A stretch of 64,000 nucleotides of DNA from Trichomonas vaginalis G3 (GCF_026262505.1 NC_067206.1:30643896-30707895), one strand, 5' to 3'. Positions 1 through 9,175 are shown, counted from the stretch's first letter. Translations and numbers: made by a program. Notes: generated by a model not told the origin, from the letters alone.

Positions 1-283
1 ACGTCGATGGTAACATTCCACGAAGGTCATCTATTGACATCGTTGAGTCACTGTATTTAAATATTTTCTTAAAACAATCGTCATTATCTAACCATGCAAT
101 AGCTTTGAAGTTTTCATTCGAATATACATCTGCTTCATTAAATGTAAATCCTGACTTCTTTGCAGAGATGACTTTAAAATCTATTGTGTTTGTTTCAAAA
201 TTATATGCTATGCTAACTTCTGAAGGTAATGGATGTCCTTCCGCAGTCAGTTGTTCTCTCACTACCGTTTGAAGCTTTGTATT
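1..283 (-). CDS. Hypothetical Maverick protein, partial, start unclear
   Basis: A frame of about 94 codons is open from roughly 283 to the window edge on the minus strand. It includes the stretch SDSTMSIDDLRGMLPST, which also occurs in Maverick B near 61070-61120. No in-frame ATG is visible: the frame starts at a TGA that overlaps the ATG near the stop of the upstream gene (282-599). In B the same junction also lacks a clean start, so the start may be damaged in both copies. No known domain was recognised. Tight packing with 282-599 suggests one transcription unit of small virion or accessory proteins. Confidence 0.5.
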
Positions 284-599
284 AAAATTTCATGTCATCT
301 CCTGTATCTAAGTTCACATACACAGCAACAGGGAAACTATCTTGCTTCTTTGTTTCATCATTATACCTCAAAACATTAAAGTTCTTCAATAATATTGTTC
401 TTCCTGCTGGAATACTTCTAACTTGTCTTATTTCAATAGCTTTCTCACCTCCTACATACTCTACCCAGTGTCTTGGATATTCATAAGTATACTGACTTTC
501 TTGAATTTTGGTAGGTTTCATCATAACGTGTTCATAGTATATCTTTATACTCTTGTCAGTTAGACTCGGTGCTATGTTCTGAATATTTCTGACTTGCAT
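282..599 (-). CDS. Small conserved Maverick protein, possible minor virion protein
   Basis: This 105-residue protein is read from the ATG at 599 (MQVRNIQN). A longer ORF to 668 would run into the divergent ATPase gene and adds an unlikely Ser-rich leader. The copy in Maverick B (61355-61674) is nearly identical in sequence but frameshifted. The middle of the protein (HWVEYVGGEKAIEIRQVRS) loosely resembles the DWIVNINEEKYIGITSMYI segment of the 16019-16297 product, suggesting a shared fold among small structural proteins. That link is inference. It is divergent to the ATPase, with only 16 bp between the two start codons. Confidence 0.65.
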   Translation of the reverse strand: MQVRNIQNIAPSLTDKSIKIYYEHVMMKPTKIQESQYTYEYPRHWVEYVGGEKAIEIRQVRSIPAGRTILLKNFNVLRYNDETKKQDSFPVAVYVNLDTGDDMKF

Positions 600-615
600 T
601 TTTAATGGAGATAAA

Positions 616-1503
616 ATGAAGCATTTAATACATGACGTAGATGAAGACATGAATGAAACTACAGACAAACTTAACTCTTCTCTTATTCTTCCTTTCAGTA
701 AGGATTATGAGTTCTGTTCAAATGGTGTTTATTTCTATTGTGGAAAGATGGGTTCAGGTAAGACATTTAACCTCATTCGTCATATTCTTATAACAGAACG
801 TTTAGGAAATGACTCTTACTATGACCAAATCATTATATCAGCAACTTCAGACTCTATGGACTCAACAGCGAAAACATTTATGTCAAAAGTTCAAGCCTCT
901 GTCATTAAAGTTCCAGACAGTGAACTCATTGAATTTCTTCAACGTTACATTCGACGTAAGAGGAAATATTATGCCATCGTTGAATTTATACAGTCAGGAA
1001 TGCAAAAGACTTCTGAGGAGATGGAAAGAATTATTGACAAACACCACTTACGTCAGTACTCAGGAGTTTACGATATGAAACGACTTACAAACTACATTCT
1101 GTCAAAACTTTCAAAATACCCCTTCAAAAAATATCCTTCAAACACTCTGCTCGTTTGCGACGACTTCGCCGGAAAAGGTTTAGTGTCAAAACCAGACTCA
1201 CCATTAGCTAACATCATTACTAAAGTCAGACATTACCACTTAACTGTAGCAATACTTATGCAAACATGGAGGTTTTTAGCTTTAAACATAAAACGTCTCA
1301 TAACTGACTTCGTTATCTTTCAAGGTTTCTCACGCTATGATATTGAACTCATTTGGAAACAGTCAGGTATAACATTACCTTTTGAAGAAATTTGGGAAGC
1401 ATATAAGTCTCTCATCTCTCCTCGTTCATACCTTGAGATTCATATCATGACTAATACCATTAAAGTCAAAAATATTCCATGGGAACGACCAACATTGTTT
1501 TAA
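616..1503 (+). CDS. FtsK-HerA/A32-type genome-packaging ATPase
   Basis: This 295-residue protein has a Walker A motif GKMGSGKT at residues 43-50 and a hydrophobic Walker B strand ending in DD (LLVCDD, about residues 178-183). A nucleotide-binding domain of this size is typical of Maverick/Polinton packaging ATPases, which are related to poxvirus A32 and adenovirus IVa2-like enzymes. The expected role is to drive linear element DNA into capsids. The copy in Maverick B has the same length and differs at only a few residues (for example N/Q and I/V), which indicates purifying selection or recent copying. It starts 16 bp from the divergent 282-599 gene and ends overlapping the convergent gene at 1500. 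Confidence 0.9.
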   Translation: MKHLIHDVDEDMNETTDKLNSSLILPFSKDYEFCSNGVYFYCGKMGSGKTFNLIRHILITERLGNDSYYDQIIISATSDSMDSTAKTFMSKVQASVIKVPDSELIEFLQRYIRRKRKYYAIVEFIQSGMQKTSEEMERIIDKHHLRQYSGVYDMKRLTNYILSKLSKYPFKKYPSNTLLVCDDFAGKGLVSKPDSPLANIITKVRHYHLTVAILMQTWRFLALNIKRLITDFVIFQGFSRYDIELIWKQSGITLPFEEIWEAYKSLISPRSYLEIHIMTNTIKVKNIPWERPTLF

Positions 1504-1900
1504 AGTTTAACCTTCAATTGACTGATGGTAAACAAATTCCATGCATCTCTGTCGCCATTTCTGTTAATATTTTTGCTGTCATTCATATCATCCACTTCCC
1601 CATCCGTTAGCTTTTGAGGATATGCGTTAGAATAGCTGTTCTTAAATGAAGGCTTTTCACCTTTGAGAGCATAAACTCTATAACTTTCTGCATACTTTAT
1701 GTTTGAACCTCCTGAGCCATCATTGACATAAATTTTTATAGGCTTCCACCCTTTGTTCATGTTCCTGCTTCTTCCCTTAGCTCTTTTGTTCAGTAGTTCT
1801 ACATCTTTATACACAGCTCCTGTCTCAGTGAATTCAACAATATTTTCATTCGTTAGCTTACATTCAAACCCTTGTCGAGTATATTGTTCATTTCATACAT
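1500..1900 (-). pseudogene. Frameshifted conserved Maverick protein of unknown function
   Basis: The C-terminal 104 residues are open (1500-1814) and match the intact copy in Maverick B (62575-62976) almost exactly. In this copy one T is missing near 1859 compared with B, which breaks the frame before the start ATG at 1900 (MYEMNN). The product is hydrophilic and Lys/Asn-rich, with a Gly-Ser turn (NDGSGGSN). No domain was recognised. It is convergent with the ATPase, the stop codons overlapping. Confidence 0.7.
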
Positions 1901-1925
1901 ATAAAAGGTTTTTATTCTATATGAA

Positions 1926-2539
1926 ATGAGAAGCAAATCCATCTTAGCTGTGCCGTTAATGTTCCAATTGAACCAACATCAAATGTTGACTCACGAACGA
2001 CAAACAATATTGTCATAAAGAACTATAGTTCAGAGTGTTTGAAAGAAAAAGAACCAGAACTTAAGTCGGTGAATTTAAACACAGCTTCAAACGCTAACGC
2101 TACATCAGATGTTAAGTTAGAGTATCCACCACTGGACCAAATTCTTTCAAGAGAAGCCAACGACAATCCTTACACAAATGTTCAAACAAATCCTTCAGAT
2201 AACGTAGACCATTACCTTCTTCAGTTATACCAAACAATTTTACTCAAAGACGATAAGAAGCTTTTGACAAATCTTATAAGTAAGAACCAAATAATTCTAA
2301 CAAAGGAGGACCTTGAAAATGTTATCTCACGAATAACAGGGAAACAATGTGTCATTGACTATCTCGACCCTGAAATCGAATGCTGTGGTCAAACTCCACT
2401 ATTCATGAAAATAGGTAACATCCGCATCATTGAAACACCAGGAACTGCAGGAGTTGAGTTTAAGTATAAATATTCGAATGAATATACAAAACTTTCAACA
2501 GAATATAAACTTTGTTTGAAATATGTTTTAGTAAATTAA
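1926..2539 (+). pseudogene. Frameshifted conserved Maverick protein (204 aa in B)
   Basis: This is homologous to the intact 204-residue gene at 63002-63616. A single G is missing near 1948-1950 (GCTGTGCC here, GCTGGTGCC in B), so the frame from the ATG at 1926 is lost after about eight codons. Downstream codons from 2039 onward remain open. The protein has an acidic, Asn-rich N-terminal half and a compact C-terminal half with two cysteines (ECCGQTP). No known domain was recognised. It is divergent to 1500-1900. Confidence 0.7.
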
Positions 2540-2569
2540 AGCAATTTGTAATATCTATCCAAAATTCTT

Positions 2570-2774
2570 CAACAGTATCGAACTCATCTTCATAATGCAA
2601 ACCTAATCTTATTGACTTGGTGCGGTTTTCACTAACACAATATTTTTCTGTTCTCTTGACTGACAACTAATAACTCATTTGTTTCATCAAACAGCAACAA
2701 CCAAAGTTCATGACCTAATACATAACATTCATACTTTATATTTTTAGCTCTGAGTTCTCTTGTAAGCGTTGCAT
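2570..2774 (-). pseudogene. Frameshifted small Maverick protein (78 aa in B)
   Basis: The counterpart in Maverick B (63647-63883) is an open 78-codon gene. Here the start region (ATG at 2774) and the middle have indels that shift the frame. This copy also lacks the 30-bp double-hairpin insertion found in B at 63722-63751, giving an unoccupied site. In this copy the frame continues past the B stop to about 2460, so the true 3' end is unsure. Function unknown. Confidence 0.6.
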
Positions 2775-3082
2775 TTAATATTTTCTAAAAAGTCAACTTC
2801 AACAGTCATTCGCACTGGTGCCTTCAGTTCTACAGGCTCTCCTTGAAAGTCAACAAGTCTGAATTGCATGTCTTTCAAATTATGAGGACTAATGCGAACC
2901 CATTTACCTAAATGAGTTGCTATGACAGGAACGTTTGGAATGAACATTGAATTGACTGCATAAGAAGGATTTATATTCTACTGAACCTTTACTATTAACT
3001 CCTGAAATGCCTGTGACATTAGCTATTTTTTTGACTCAATGTATAAACAATTACCATAACATACGTATGGAACAGATTTCAT
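2744..3082 (-). pseudogene. Conserved Maverick protein with frameshifts, possible minor capsid component
   Basis: Three frames must be read in turn: a start segment from the ATG at 3082, a short middle segment, and then the open part from about 2947. The C-terminal part (NLKDMQFRLVDFQGEPVELK) is matched by a remnant at 20719-20868 and by the partial gene at the right edge (63844-64000). Conservation across three Maverick lineages shows it was a real gene. The end overlaps the start of the next minus-strand gene. A structural role is only inferred from its position among small virion-like genes. Confidence 0.6.
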
Positions 3083-3095
3083 CTCAATCGTTTTG

Positions 3096-3512
3096 TCAAA
3101 CACTTTTCAAAGGAAATGTCATATGGTATGCTCCCAGAAGCAATTGAACTCTATGACTCATTCGTGTTATCTTAAACTCCTTCACATAACTGAACTTCAA
3201 AACTCCTGCAATAAGTTTAACATTCATTAAGTTTTCTTCGTTATCCTTGTTTATTGTAGTATTTATGAGAGCATTTAACACTCCAGCTAATGTTTCCATC
3301 TTATATTCTACATTATTGTGAAATCTTATTTCGTGCTTCTTTCCATCTATTTCAATCTCCATGAAATCTGTTTCATCTGTTATAACGAATGAAGCGATAG
3401 TATTGAAGTCAACCATTCTGAATGCAAGCGCCTCATTCTGTAGACCTAAGTTTGTTTGTAGTTTTACTGTTCCGTATTCGTTCGGGTCTGTACTTTGTAA
3501 ATAGAACAACAT
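3096..3512 (-). CDS. Conserved Maverick protein, possible minor virion protein
   Basis: This 138-residue protein is read from the ATG at 3512 (MLFYLQ). An upstream ATG at 3545 would overlap the divergent fibre gene. With the chosen start the two ATGs are separated by 17 bp, as at 599/616. It has alternating hydrophobic strands, a FRMVDF segment also seen in related form in 2744-3082 (FRLVDF), and ends with a segment HRVQLLLGAYHM. The predicted all-beta character and its position beside the fibre suggest a fibre-associated or vertex protein. That is inference. Confidence 0.65.
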   Translation of the reverse strand: MLFYLQSTDPNEYGTVKLQTNLGLQNEALAFRMVDFNTIASFVITDETDFMEIEIDGKKHEIRFHNNVEYKMETLAGVLNALINTTINKDNEENLMNVKLIAGVLKFSYVKEFKITRMSHRVQLLLGAYHMTFPLKSV

Positions 3513-3529
3513 TTTATTCTCATTAAAAT

Positions 3530-6500
3530 ATGAGTATAGCTGCATATGCGTATGAAGCTGACAGAGCTAAACGTTTATATTTTGGTCAATACTCTCTCAC
3601 ACTTACTGACAAATATATTGTTATTTCTGATGGAAATACTGAGAAATACATAACATGGAAGGACTATGAAAAGTTTGACCCTATTTTAACTCCATGTACT
3701 ATGCCGTTTATAAAGGATGGTGAAGTTATTGAAAAAGATAATACAACCGTATATGGGTCTGTTTATGAAGCATTAGAATATATATTGAATCATAATCCCG
3801 AAAGATTTGACCCAAGCACTACACCATGTGCAATGCCTTTTATTAAGGACGGTGAAATCGTAAGAGTTCCGGATTCAACGGTTTACACAGCTGTTCAAAA
3901 CAGTTTACAAAACATTTTAGCGAATATCTTTAATTCAGAAACTACAGAAATAAAATTACCGTATAAAACAGATGCTAAAGAAATTAAATCAAAAACGACA
4001 ACATTATTTGCATCACTTAATGATTTAATGACTTATATCATTAATACTCCCCAGCCGACTACAGCATTTGATCCAAACTCAACGGTTTGCAGTGTACCTT
4101 TCATTAACGACAGTTCATTAATTGAATTAAGGGATTCGACAGTAAATGAATCATTAAAGGCGTCATTAATGAAAATCATTGATTTTAATTCATTCATGAA
4201 TACATATAATTCATTCATTAATGTTTCATACACTTCTAAAGAAGGTAAGCCAAAAACTATAGATAAAGCGGTGTATGAAATAAAAGCACCAATGACGAAA
4301 TTGAATTCGTTAACTTTTGACGGTGATAGTTTCGTTAATGACATAACATCGGGGAAAACAATTTTAACGAAAGAATACTTAAAATCTCATGTTAGTGAGT
4401 TCGTTGAAATTGAAAAAGAAGGTGGAATTAAGTTCGATCCACTGAATTTCATTTTCAGCTTAGCGAATGCGGGTATTAATTTCGCTGAATGGACAACAAT
4501 ACAGAGTGAAATAAACGCAATATGGACGTTTTTGGGGTCAAAAGCTGGAATGGGTGAGCTTGTAAATGCTGCAAGAACATTAGGTGAAACGGGAAATTTT
4601 GTAGATGGTTTTAAAAGACTTGTTTCAAATGTTTTGACAAACACAAAGAAATTATTTAGATATACCGTACATAACGGACGGATTTTCGAACAGATAGCAA
4701 CAAACCCACCGGTTATGACTGCGTTGATGATGGTTAGAGACATAAAACCACGTAACGACGGGAACGAAGAACATGAACAACAGGATACGGGTCGGGTTAT
4801 TCGAGACATTAAAAACGTGTATCCTGAAGTTATTGATTTATTTAGAGGTGTTAATGATTCGATTTCAAATCATTCTATAACCCTCAATGAAGAGAATAAA
4901 TTAACAGATTATATATTCGTCATTATTGCAGAATTAATGAAGAGAATAAATGAAAAAGGAATTGGTGATATCATTAATGTCAGCGATGTAATGATGAAAA
5001 GAAATTTTGACTCATTATTTACAAAACCGAAAACAGAATATAGTCTTTATGACGTAATTACCGAATTAATGAAAAAGATTAATGATAATAAGAGTTCTGG
5101 CGGAAGAGTTGAATTAGAAGTGAATGATGTTAATGAGAAATTAGCCGAAAAAGCAGATAAAAACCATGTTCATTATATAACTTCAGACGAACAGATTATA
5201 ACGGATTACCATGGATATTTAACACAGGATGAAGAAGTGAAGACGAAAGATGTTAATGAAAGAAGATATAAATTCATTCGTACTAAAGGTTATGACATAC
5301 ACTGTACTGTACAGTATGACACAGGTATAGCACCACAAACATTTGGTTATAACGCTGAAATTTATGCTTCATACTTCTTTGTTAACGGTGTATTAGTTGA
5401 ACCAAGATTTATGTTAAGAGTTAAGGCAAAAATAACTTTTGAAGATGCTATTAAAAGTAAAGCAGACAAAAATGAACTTGACGCAATGAACAAAGTTTTG
5501 AAATCTCATAAACACAATATCTCCGATATAAATGAACTTCAAACTTCTTTAGACAACAAAGCAGACAAAAACCATACACACGAATTCTTCACAACTGTTA
5601 GAGCTGATGACATAATACTGAACTTTGACCTTGGTTCAAGTGCGCCTTTAGAGAATCCAAGCACTAGCGTAAAAGACTCGCTTAACAGTTTAGATAACAG
5701 TTGCAGGAACATTGAAGGTCATGCCAGAAACTTTGAAGCACATGAACTACCAGCAATGTTAGATAAGAAAGCTGACAAAAATCATACACATGAATTCTTC
5801 ACAACTGTTGGTATAGAAAGTATTGAAGGAACGGTTGAAGGAACTGATGGGGATGCTTTATATTATAAACCTCCTAACTTTCCACAAGGTTTAACATCGA
5901 ATGAAAACATAACAACGAAGAAAGACATTAGATGTAAAAATGTTTATGTCATGAATGATGAAAATAACGTTAAATTCACTGCTCAAGATTTATATGACAA
6001 CAAAGCAGATAAAAACCATACGCATGAAGAATTTCAAACAATCAGGATTAAAGAAATTAATGCATACATTGAAAAAGTAACAAAAACAGGAAGAGACGGT
6101 ACACCTTTAGTTGAACAAAATATTTATCCTCCTACTTTTCCTAATGGTTTAATAACAAACAATATAAATATTGTAGATGGCGATGGATTTATAAATGTTA
6201 AACATGAGCTTCAAACATTAAAGACTGAAATACTTCAAACATTATATCCTGTTGGCTCGATTTATACGTCAATGAACTCAACAAATCCAGCAAGTGTTTT
6301 AGGTTTTGGTACGTGGAAGCAGATTGTAGATAAATTCTTATACTGTGCTAGATATTCAAAGCAAACAGGTGGTTCGAAGAAAATTAAAGAAGCAAACCTT
6401 CCACCGCACACTCATACAGGAACTACAAACTTTTCTGGCGACCATAGCCACTCATTAAGAGACCACCCATTATACAACTCAGAATATGAAGCTGGCAATG

Positions 6501-6661
6501 ACGTTTTATCTCCATCTTATAACAATGCAGCAAAAAAGATTTTTCGACCAACTGAACCAGGAGGAAATCATTCACACACTTTCACAACAAATCCAACAGG
6601 CTCGGGTGCAGATTACATGCCACCATTTGTGACTGTATTCGCATGGTACCGCGTTCAATGA
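3530..6661 (+). CDS. Phage-like tail fibre/collar protein
   Basis: At 1043 residues this is the largest gene of the element. Residues about 49, 93 and 180 begin three copies of a module with the core TPCxMPFIKDGE and a following DSTVY. From about residue 540 onward there are four KADKNHxH repeats typical of caudovirus tail fibres. The C-terminus has YPVGSIYTSMN (about 906), GTWKQ, the His motif LPPHTHT (about 957), a second HSHS/NHSHT region and YMPPF near the end, the layout of phage tail-collar or T4 gp10/gp12-type domains. A host-attachment role is inferred. Horizontal acquisition from phage is likely. The N-terminus resembles that of the truncated fibre at 20022-20694. Confidence 0.85.
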   Translation: MSIAAYAYEADRAKRLYFGQYSLTLTDKYIVISDGNTEKYITWKDYEKFDPILTPCTMPFIKDGEVIEKDNTTVYGSVYEALEYILNHNPERFDPSTTPCAMPFIKDGEIVRVPDSTVYTAVQNSLQNILANIFNSETTEIKLPYKTDAKEIKSKTTTLFASLNDLMTYIINTPQPTTAFDPNSTVCSVPFINDSSLIELRDSTVNESLKASLMKIIDFNSFMNTYNSFINVSYTSKEGKPKTIDKAVYEIKAPMTKLNSLTFDGDSFVNDITSGKTILTKEYLKSHVSEFVEIEKEGGIKFDPLNFIFSLANAGINFAEWTTIQSEINAIWTFLGSKAGMGELVNAARTLGETGNFVDGFKRLVSNVLTNTKKLFRYTVHNGRIFEQIATNPPVMTALMMVRDIKPRNDGNEEHEQQDTGRVIRDIKNVYPEVIDLFRGVNDSISNHSITLNEENKLTDYIFVIIAELMKRINEKGIGDIINVSDVMMKRNFDSLFTKPKTEYSLYDVITELMKKINDNKSSGGRVELEVNDVNEKLAEKADKNHVHYITSDEQIITDYHGYLTQDEEVKTKDVNERRYKFIRTKGYDIHCTVQYDTGIAPQTFGYNAEIYASYFFVNGVLVEPRFMLRVKAKITFEDAIKSKADKNELDAMNKVLKSHKHNISDINELQTSLDNKADKNHTHEFFTTVRADDIILNFDLGSSAPLENPSTSVKDSLNSLDNSCRNIEGHARNFEAHELPAMLDKKADKNHTHEFFTTVGIESIEGTVEGTDGDALYYKPPNFPQGLTSNENITTKKDIRCKNVYVMNDENNVKFTAQDLYDNKADKNHTHEEFQTIRIKEINAYIEKVTKTGRDGTPLVEQNIYPPTFPNGLITNNINIVDGDGFINVKHELQTLKTEILQTLYPVGSIYTSMNSTNPASVLGFGTWKQIVDKFLYCARYSKQTGGSKKIKEANLPPHTHTGTTNFSGDHSHSLRDHPLYNSEYEAGNDVLSPSYNNAAKKIFRPTEPGGNHSHTFTTNPTGSGADYMPPFVTVFAWYRVQ

Positions 6662-6701
6662 ACGCGCTTGAGCCTAGAATAAAATCTTTAACTTTACATA
6701 A

Positions 6702-7787
6702 ATGAGCTTGAAAGAAGTATTCGAACAACATCCATGGAGGTCATTTAAGAAGTTCAATGAAGCTGCAAAGAGTTGGGGATTTACTAACAGAGCTGAAGTG
6801 AAAAGGTTCTTTGACAAAAATGTTGTACATCAAACAAAAATAAACCCTTACGACTACTTTTTACCAATTTACTCCAACACTCCTGACGCATACCAATTTG
6901 ACACTCTCATTCAAAGCAGAAAAGGAGGACATAAACCATTCCTCATCTTCATTAATGTTAACACTCGCAAAGCATATGCATATCCAATGAAAAATAAAGG
7001 AACTCATGAAGTTTTAAGAGTTTTACAAAAGTTTGTAGCAGAACATAGCCCAAGTACTTTAACATCAGACCAAGACAGTGCATACCTCAGTAATGAAATC
7101 ACAGAATTTCTCATTAAGCATAACATAACTCACTACACTACTGAAGACCATAACCATAACATACTCGGCATCATAAACCGCTTCATAAGGACTCTCAGAG
7201 ATTTAAACCAAGAGCGAGACTTTACCGAAGAAACAATGAAACATTTTCTCGAAGTATATAATTCCTTAACACATTCTACAACAGGACATACACCAAATTC
7301 AATGACACAACAACAAGAAGAAAAGTATATACAAAAGAAACGAAGTCAAACACAAAATATCAGAAATTCAACACAATTTACTCTCATTCCTGGTACAAAA
7401 GTTCGTGTAGTTCTTGACGACAAACCGTTGACAAAGAAACGTTTAAGGTTAAGTAGAAACTATTATATCGTAGACTCTACGCAAGGTAATGGATATCTTA
7501 TAAAAGCTGCTGACGACTCTATTGCGTTTTATCCTCATCATAAATTAGTTGAAAGTAGTAATGGCAAACTTGCTGAAACCATTGACGAAGCAAAGCGAGG
7601 AGTGGTTATTGAAATACTTGGCTACAACATAAACGATGACACTTATAAAGTAAGATATGAAGGAGGTGTTGAAGATGTTATACCATCTAAGAACTTGAGA
7701 GAATCTAAACCAACACATCTGGGACCATTAGAGCGGGAGTACTGGAAAGACAAAAATAAGCCAGAAAGAATAAGAAAATTCTTCTAA
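6702..7787 (+). CDS. Retroviral-like integrase (c-integrase) of Maverick
   Basis: This 361-residue protein has an rve-type core: first Asp in QFDTLIQSRKGG, second in TSDQDSAY, then GIINRFIRTLRD. Counting 35 residues after the second Asp gives Asn (codon AAC), where the DDE family usually has Glu. A C-terminal beta-rich segment (YKVRYEGGVEDVIPSKNL) resembles a chromo- or SH3-like domain, as known in Maverick integrases. Its expected role is insertion of element DNA with a 5-6-bp target duplication. It lies 40 bp downstream of the fibre gene. The Asn may be lineage-specific or inactivating. Confidence 0.88.
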   Translation: MSLKEVFEQHPWRSFKKFNEAAKSWGFTNRAEVKRFFDKNVVHQTKINPYDYFLPIYSNTPDAYQFDTLIQSRKGGHKPFLIFINVNTRKAYAYPMKNKGTHEVLRVLQKFVAEHSPSTLTSDQDSAYLSNEITEFLIKHNITHYTTEDHNHNILGIINRFIRTLRDLNQERDFTEETMKHFLEVYNSLTHSTTGHTPNSMTQQQEEKYIQKKRSQTQNIRNSTQFTLIPGTKVRVVLDDKPLTKKRLRLSRNYYIVDSTQGNGYLIKAADDSIAFYPHHKLVESSNGKLAETIDEAKRGVVIEILGYNINDDTYKVRYEGGVEDVIPSKNLRESKPTHLGPLEREYWKDKNKPERIRKFF

Positions 7788-7886
7788 ACTTTTTCATTAG
7801 ATGTAAATCAGACAAAGCATTTACCAGAAAGAATAAGAAAATTCTTCTAAACTTTTTCATTGGATGTAAATCAGACAAAAATATAT
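7761..7886 (+). repeat. 63-bp tandem duplication of the integrase 3' end
   Basis: The end of the integrase coding region and its downstream bases (starting CCAGAAAGAATAAGAAAATT at 7761) are repeated once at 7824 with only small differences. Only the first copy is joined to the gene. Confidence 0.85.
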
Positions 7887-7995
7887 TTTAGGTGAAGAGG
7901 TGAGATTTCACCTGTTTTCTCACCTGTTTTTTCACCTGTTTTCTCACCCTCACCGCTTAGCGGCTCAGACCCTTTGGGTCTCGTGAATTTTCATG
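7864..7995 (+). repeat. Intergenic GTGAG hairpin cassette carrying a double-hairpin insertion
   Basis: After TGTAAATCAGACAAAAATAT the sequence has AGGTGAAGAGGTGAGATTTC followed by three spaced copies of TCACCTG, the same layout as cassettes in the palindromic element (for example 47526-47611). At 7952-7981 it contains two perfect hairpins, CCGC-TTA-GCGG and AGACCC-TTT-GGGTCT, that are absent from the other cassettes. The stretch then returns to the shared GAATTTTCATG. Confidence 0.8.
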
Positions 7996-8013
7996 AATTT
8001 CCTTAAGATAGAA

Positions 8014-8060
8014 AAAATAAAGTTAGTTTTATTTTTATTTATTTTTTTATCTTGTATGTA
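8014..8060 (+). promoter_or_regulatory. Two-block AT-rich start motif upstream of 8066
   Basis: Block 1 is AAGTTAGTTTTA, and block 2 is TTTTTTTATCTTG about 15 bp before the ATG at 8066. The same two blocks stand before 9176, 9875, 11577, 19180 and 19491, which supports a shared element promoter. Confidence 0.6.
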
Positions 8061-8065
8061 AAGAT

Positions 8066-9007
8066 ATGATTTCAACAATAGGTTCTACAACAATTCAAAC
8101 AACTACAGCACCAAACTCTTTAGTCATGAATCCTACATCTATGTTAGTAGAGATGAAAAGCTTCATTCCTTCTTCATATACTTTTGAGACAGAAATACAA
8201 AGAATTAAGCAAGAACTTTTAACAAGTAATTTAGACTGTAGTGCGAAAGATGAAACAAATGAACAGTATCTTTATGACATGCAGGACATTATTGACCATT
8301 TACCCAAATTGCCTGAAATCCAACAACCAAAGCTCACTATTCATGAATTCGATGAAATAGAAGTGAAACCAACTGACTCAGTAGAAATAAAGAAGTTCAT
8401 ACGTAAAGTAAACTATGAGTTTCTAGGATATCATTGCAACCATAAAGTTATGGACAAAGATTGCGACATGGTATATAAGAACATCTCTGACATATATAAA
8501 TCTGGGGAGTTTAAGACATACGACAACTTTGTTTCATTAGTTGCTGAATGTGTATGGCAGATAAGAGATAAAGATAAAAGATGTAAAATATGGAATGGAC
8601 AAATAAAACCAACAACTTTTGAGTTAAAGAAAACCATTGACGCCTTAGTTGTTCTAGCAGGTCAAATTTCAATGTATAACGCAAAAATGAATCCGCAATG
8701 TTCAAAATGTAAAGCAGCAATGAGGAAATATAACTACTCCGTCAAAGAGATAGAACGTATGAGAAACGACTATGCTGACTTAAAGAAAGAAGTAGAGAAA
8801 CCAGCAGAAGATAAAATGGACATGTTAGCATTTCTGAACAAAAACTATCCAACAGCTGACGATTTCCTATTATCTGATGTCAAGAAGAAGTATAAAGAAA
8901 CTTTCGGCATTGTTAAAACTTTTGACATACTGACAGAAGAAATAGAAGCTACGAAATTGTTTAGAATTTCAAATATACATCGTACAATTCATGTAAAACG
9001 CTTATAA
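8066..9007 (+). CDS. Hypothetical Maverick protein, partly coiled coil
   Basis: This 313-residue protein has a Ser/Thr-rich N-terminus, a central region with a CxxC pair (QCSKCK, about residue 212) and a following charged helix (KEIERMRNDYADLKKEVEK), and a compact C-terminal domain (FLNKNYPTADDFLLSDVKKKY). No named family was recognised. It lies between the integrase and two KilA-N genes, all on the plus strand, each with its own two-block start motif, so it is probably expressed with the regulatory set. The C-terminal domain could be a small DNA-binding fold, but that is a guess. Confidence 0.7.
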   Translation: MISTIGSTTIQTTTAPNSLVMNPTSMLVEMKSFIPSSYTFETEIQRIKQELLTSNLDCSAKDETNEQYLYDMQDIIDHLPKLPEIQQPKLTIHEFDEIEVKPTDSVEIKKFIRKVNYEFLGYHCNHKVMDKDCDMVYKNISDIYKSGEFKTYDNFVSLVAECVWQIRDKDKRCKIWNGQIKPTTFELKKTIDALVVLAGQISMYNAKMNPQCSKCKAAMRKYNYSVKEIERMRNDYADLKKEVEKPAEDKMDMLAFLNKNYPTADDFLLSDVKKKYKETFGIVKTFDILTEEIEATKLFRISNIHRTIHVKRL

Positions 9008-9015
9008 AATAACTG

Positions 9016-9075
9016 GGGTGAAAAATTAGGTGAGAAAACTGGTGAAATCTCACCTCTTCACCTAAAATATATTTT
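9016..9075 (-). repeat. GTGAG hairpin cassette, reverse orientation
   Basis: GGTGAGAAAACTGGTGAAAT and CTCACCTCTTCACC can fold on each other and are followed by TAAAATATATTTTTA. This is the same family as 7864-7950 but reversed, lying just after the 8066-9007 stop. Confidence 0.75.
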
Positions 9076-9117
9076 TATTGAATTCAGCAACAAAAATCAT
9101 GAATTTTCCTTAAGATA

Positions 9118-9165
9118 AAAAAATAACGCTAATTTTTTTCTAAGAAAAATTTTTATCTTGTATGT
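9118..9165 (+). promoter_or_regulatory. Two-block AT-rich start motif upstream of 9176
   Basis: AATAACGCTAATTTTTTT is followed by AATTTTTATCTTGTATGTAA, closely matching the motif before 8066. The ATG at 9176 lies 11-16 bp downstream. Confidence 0.6.
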
Positions 9166-9175
9166 AAGAACAGTA

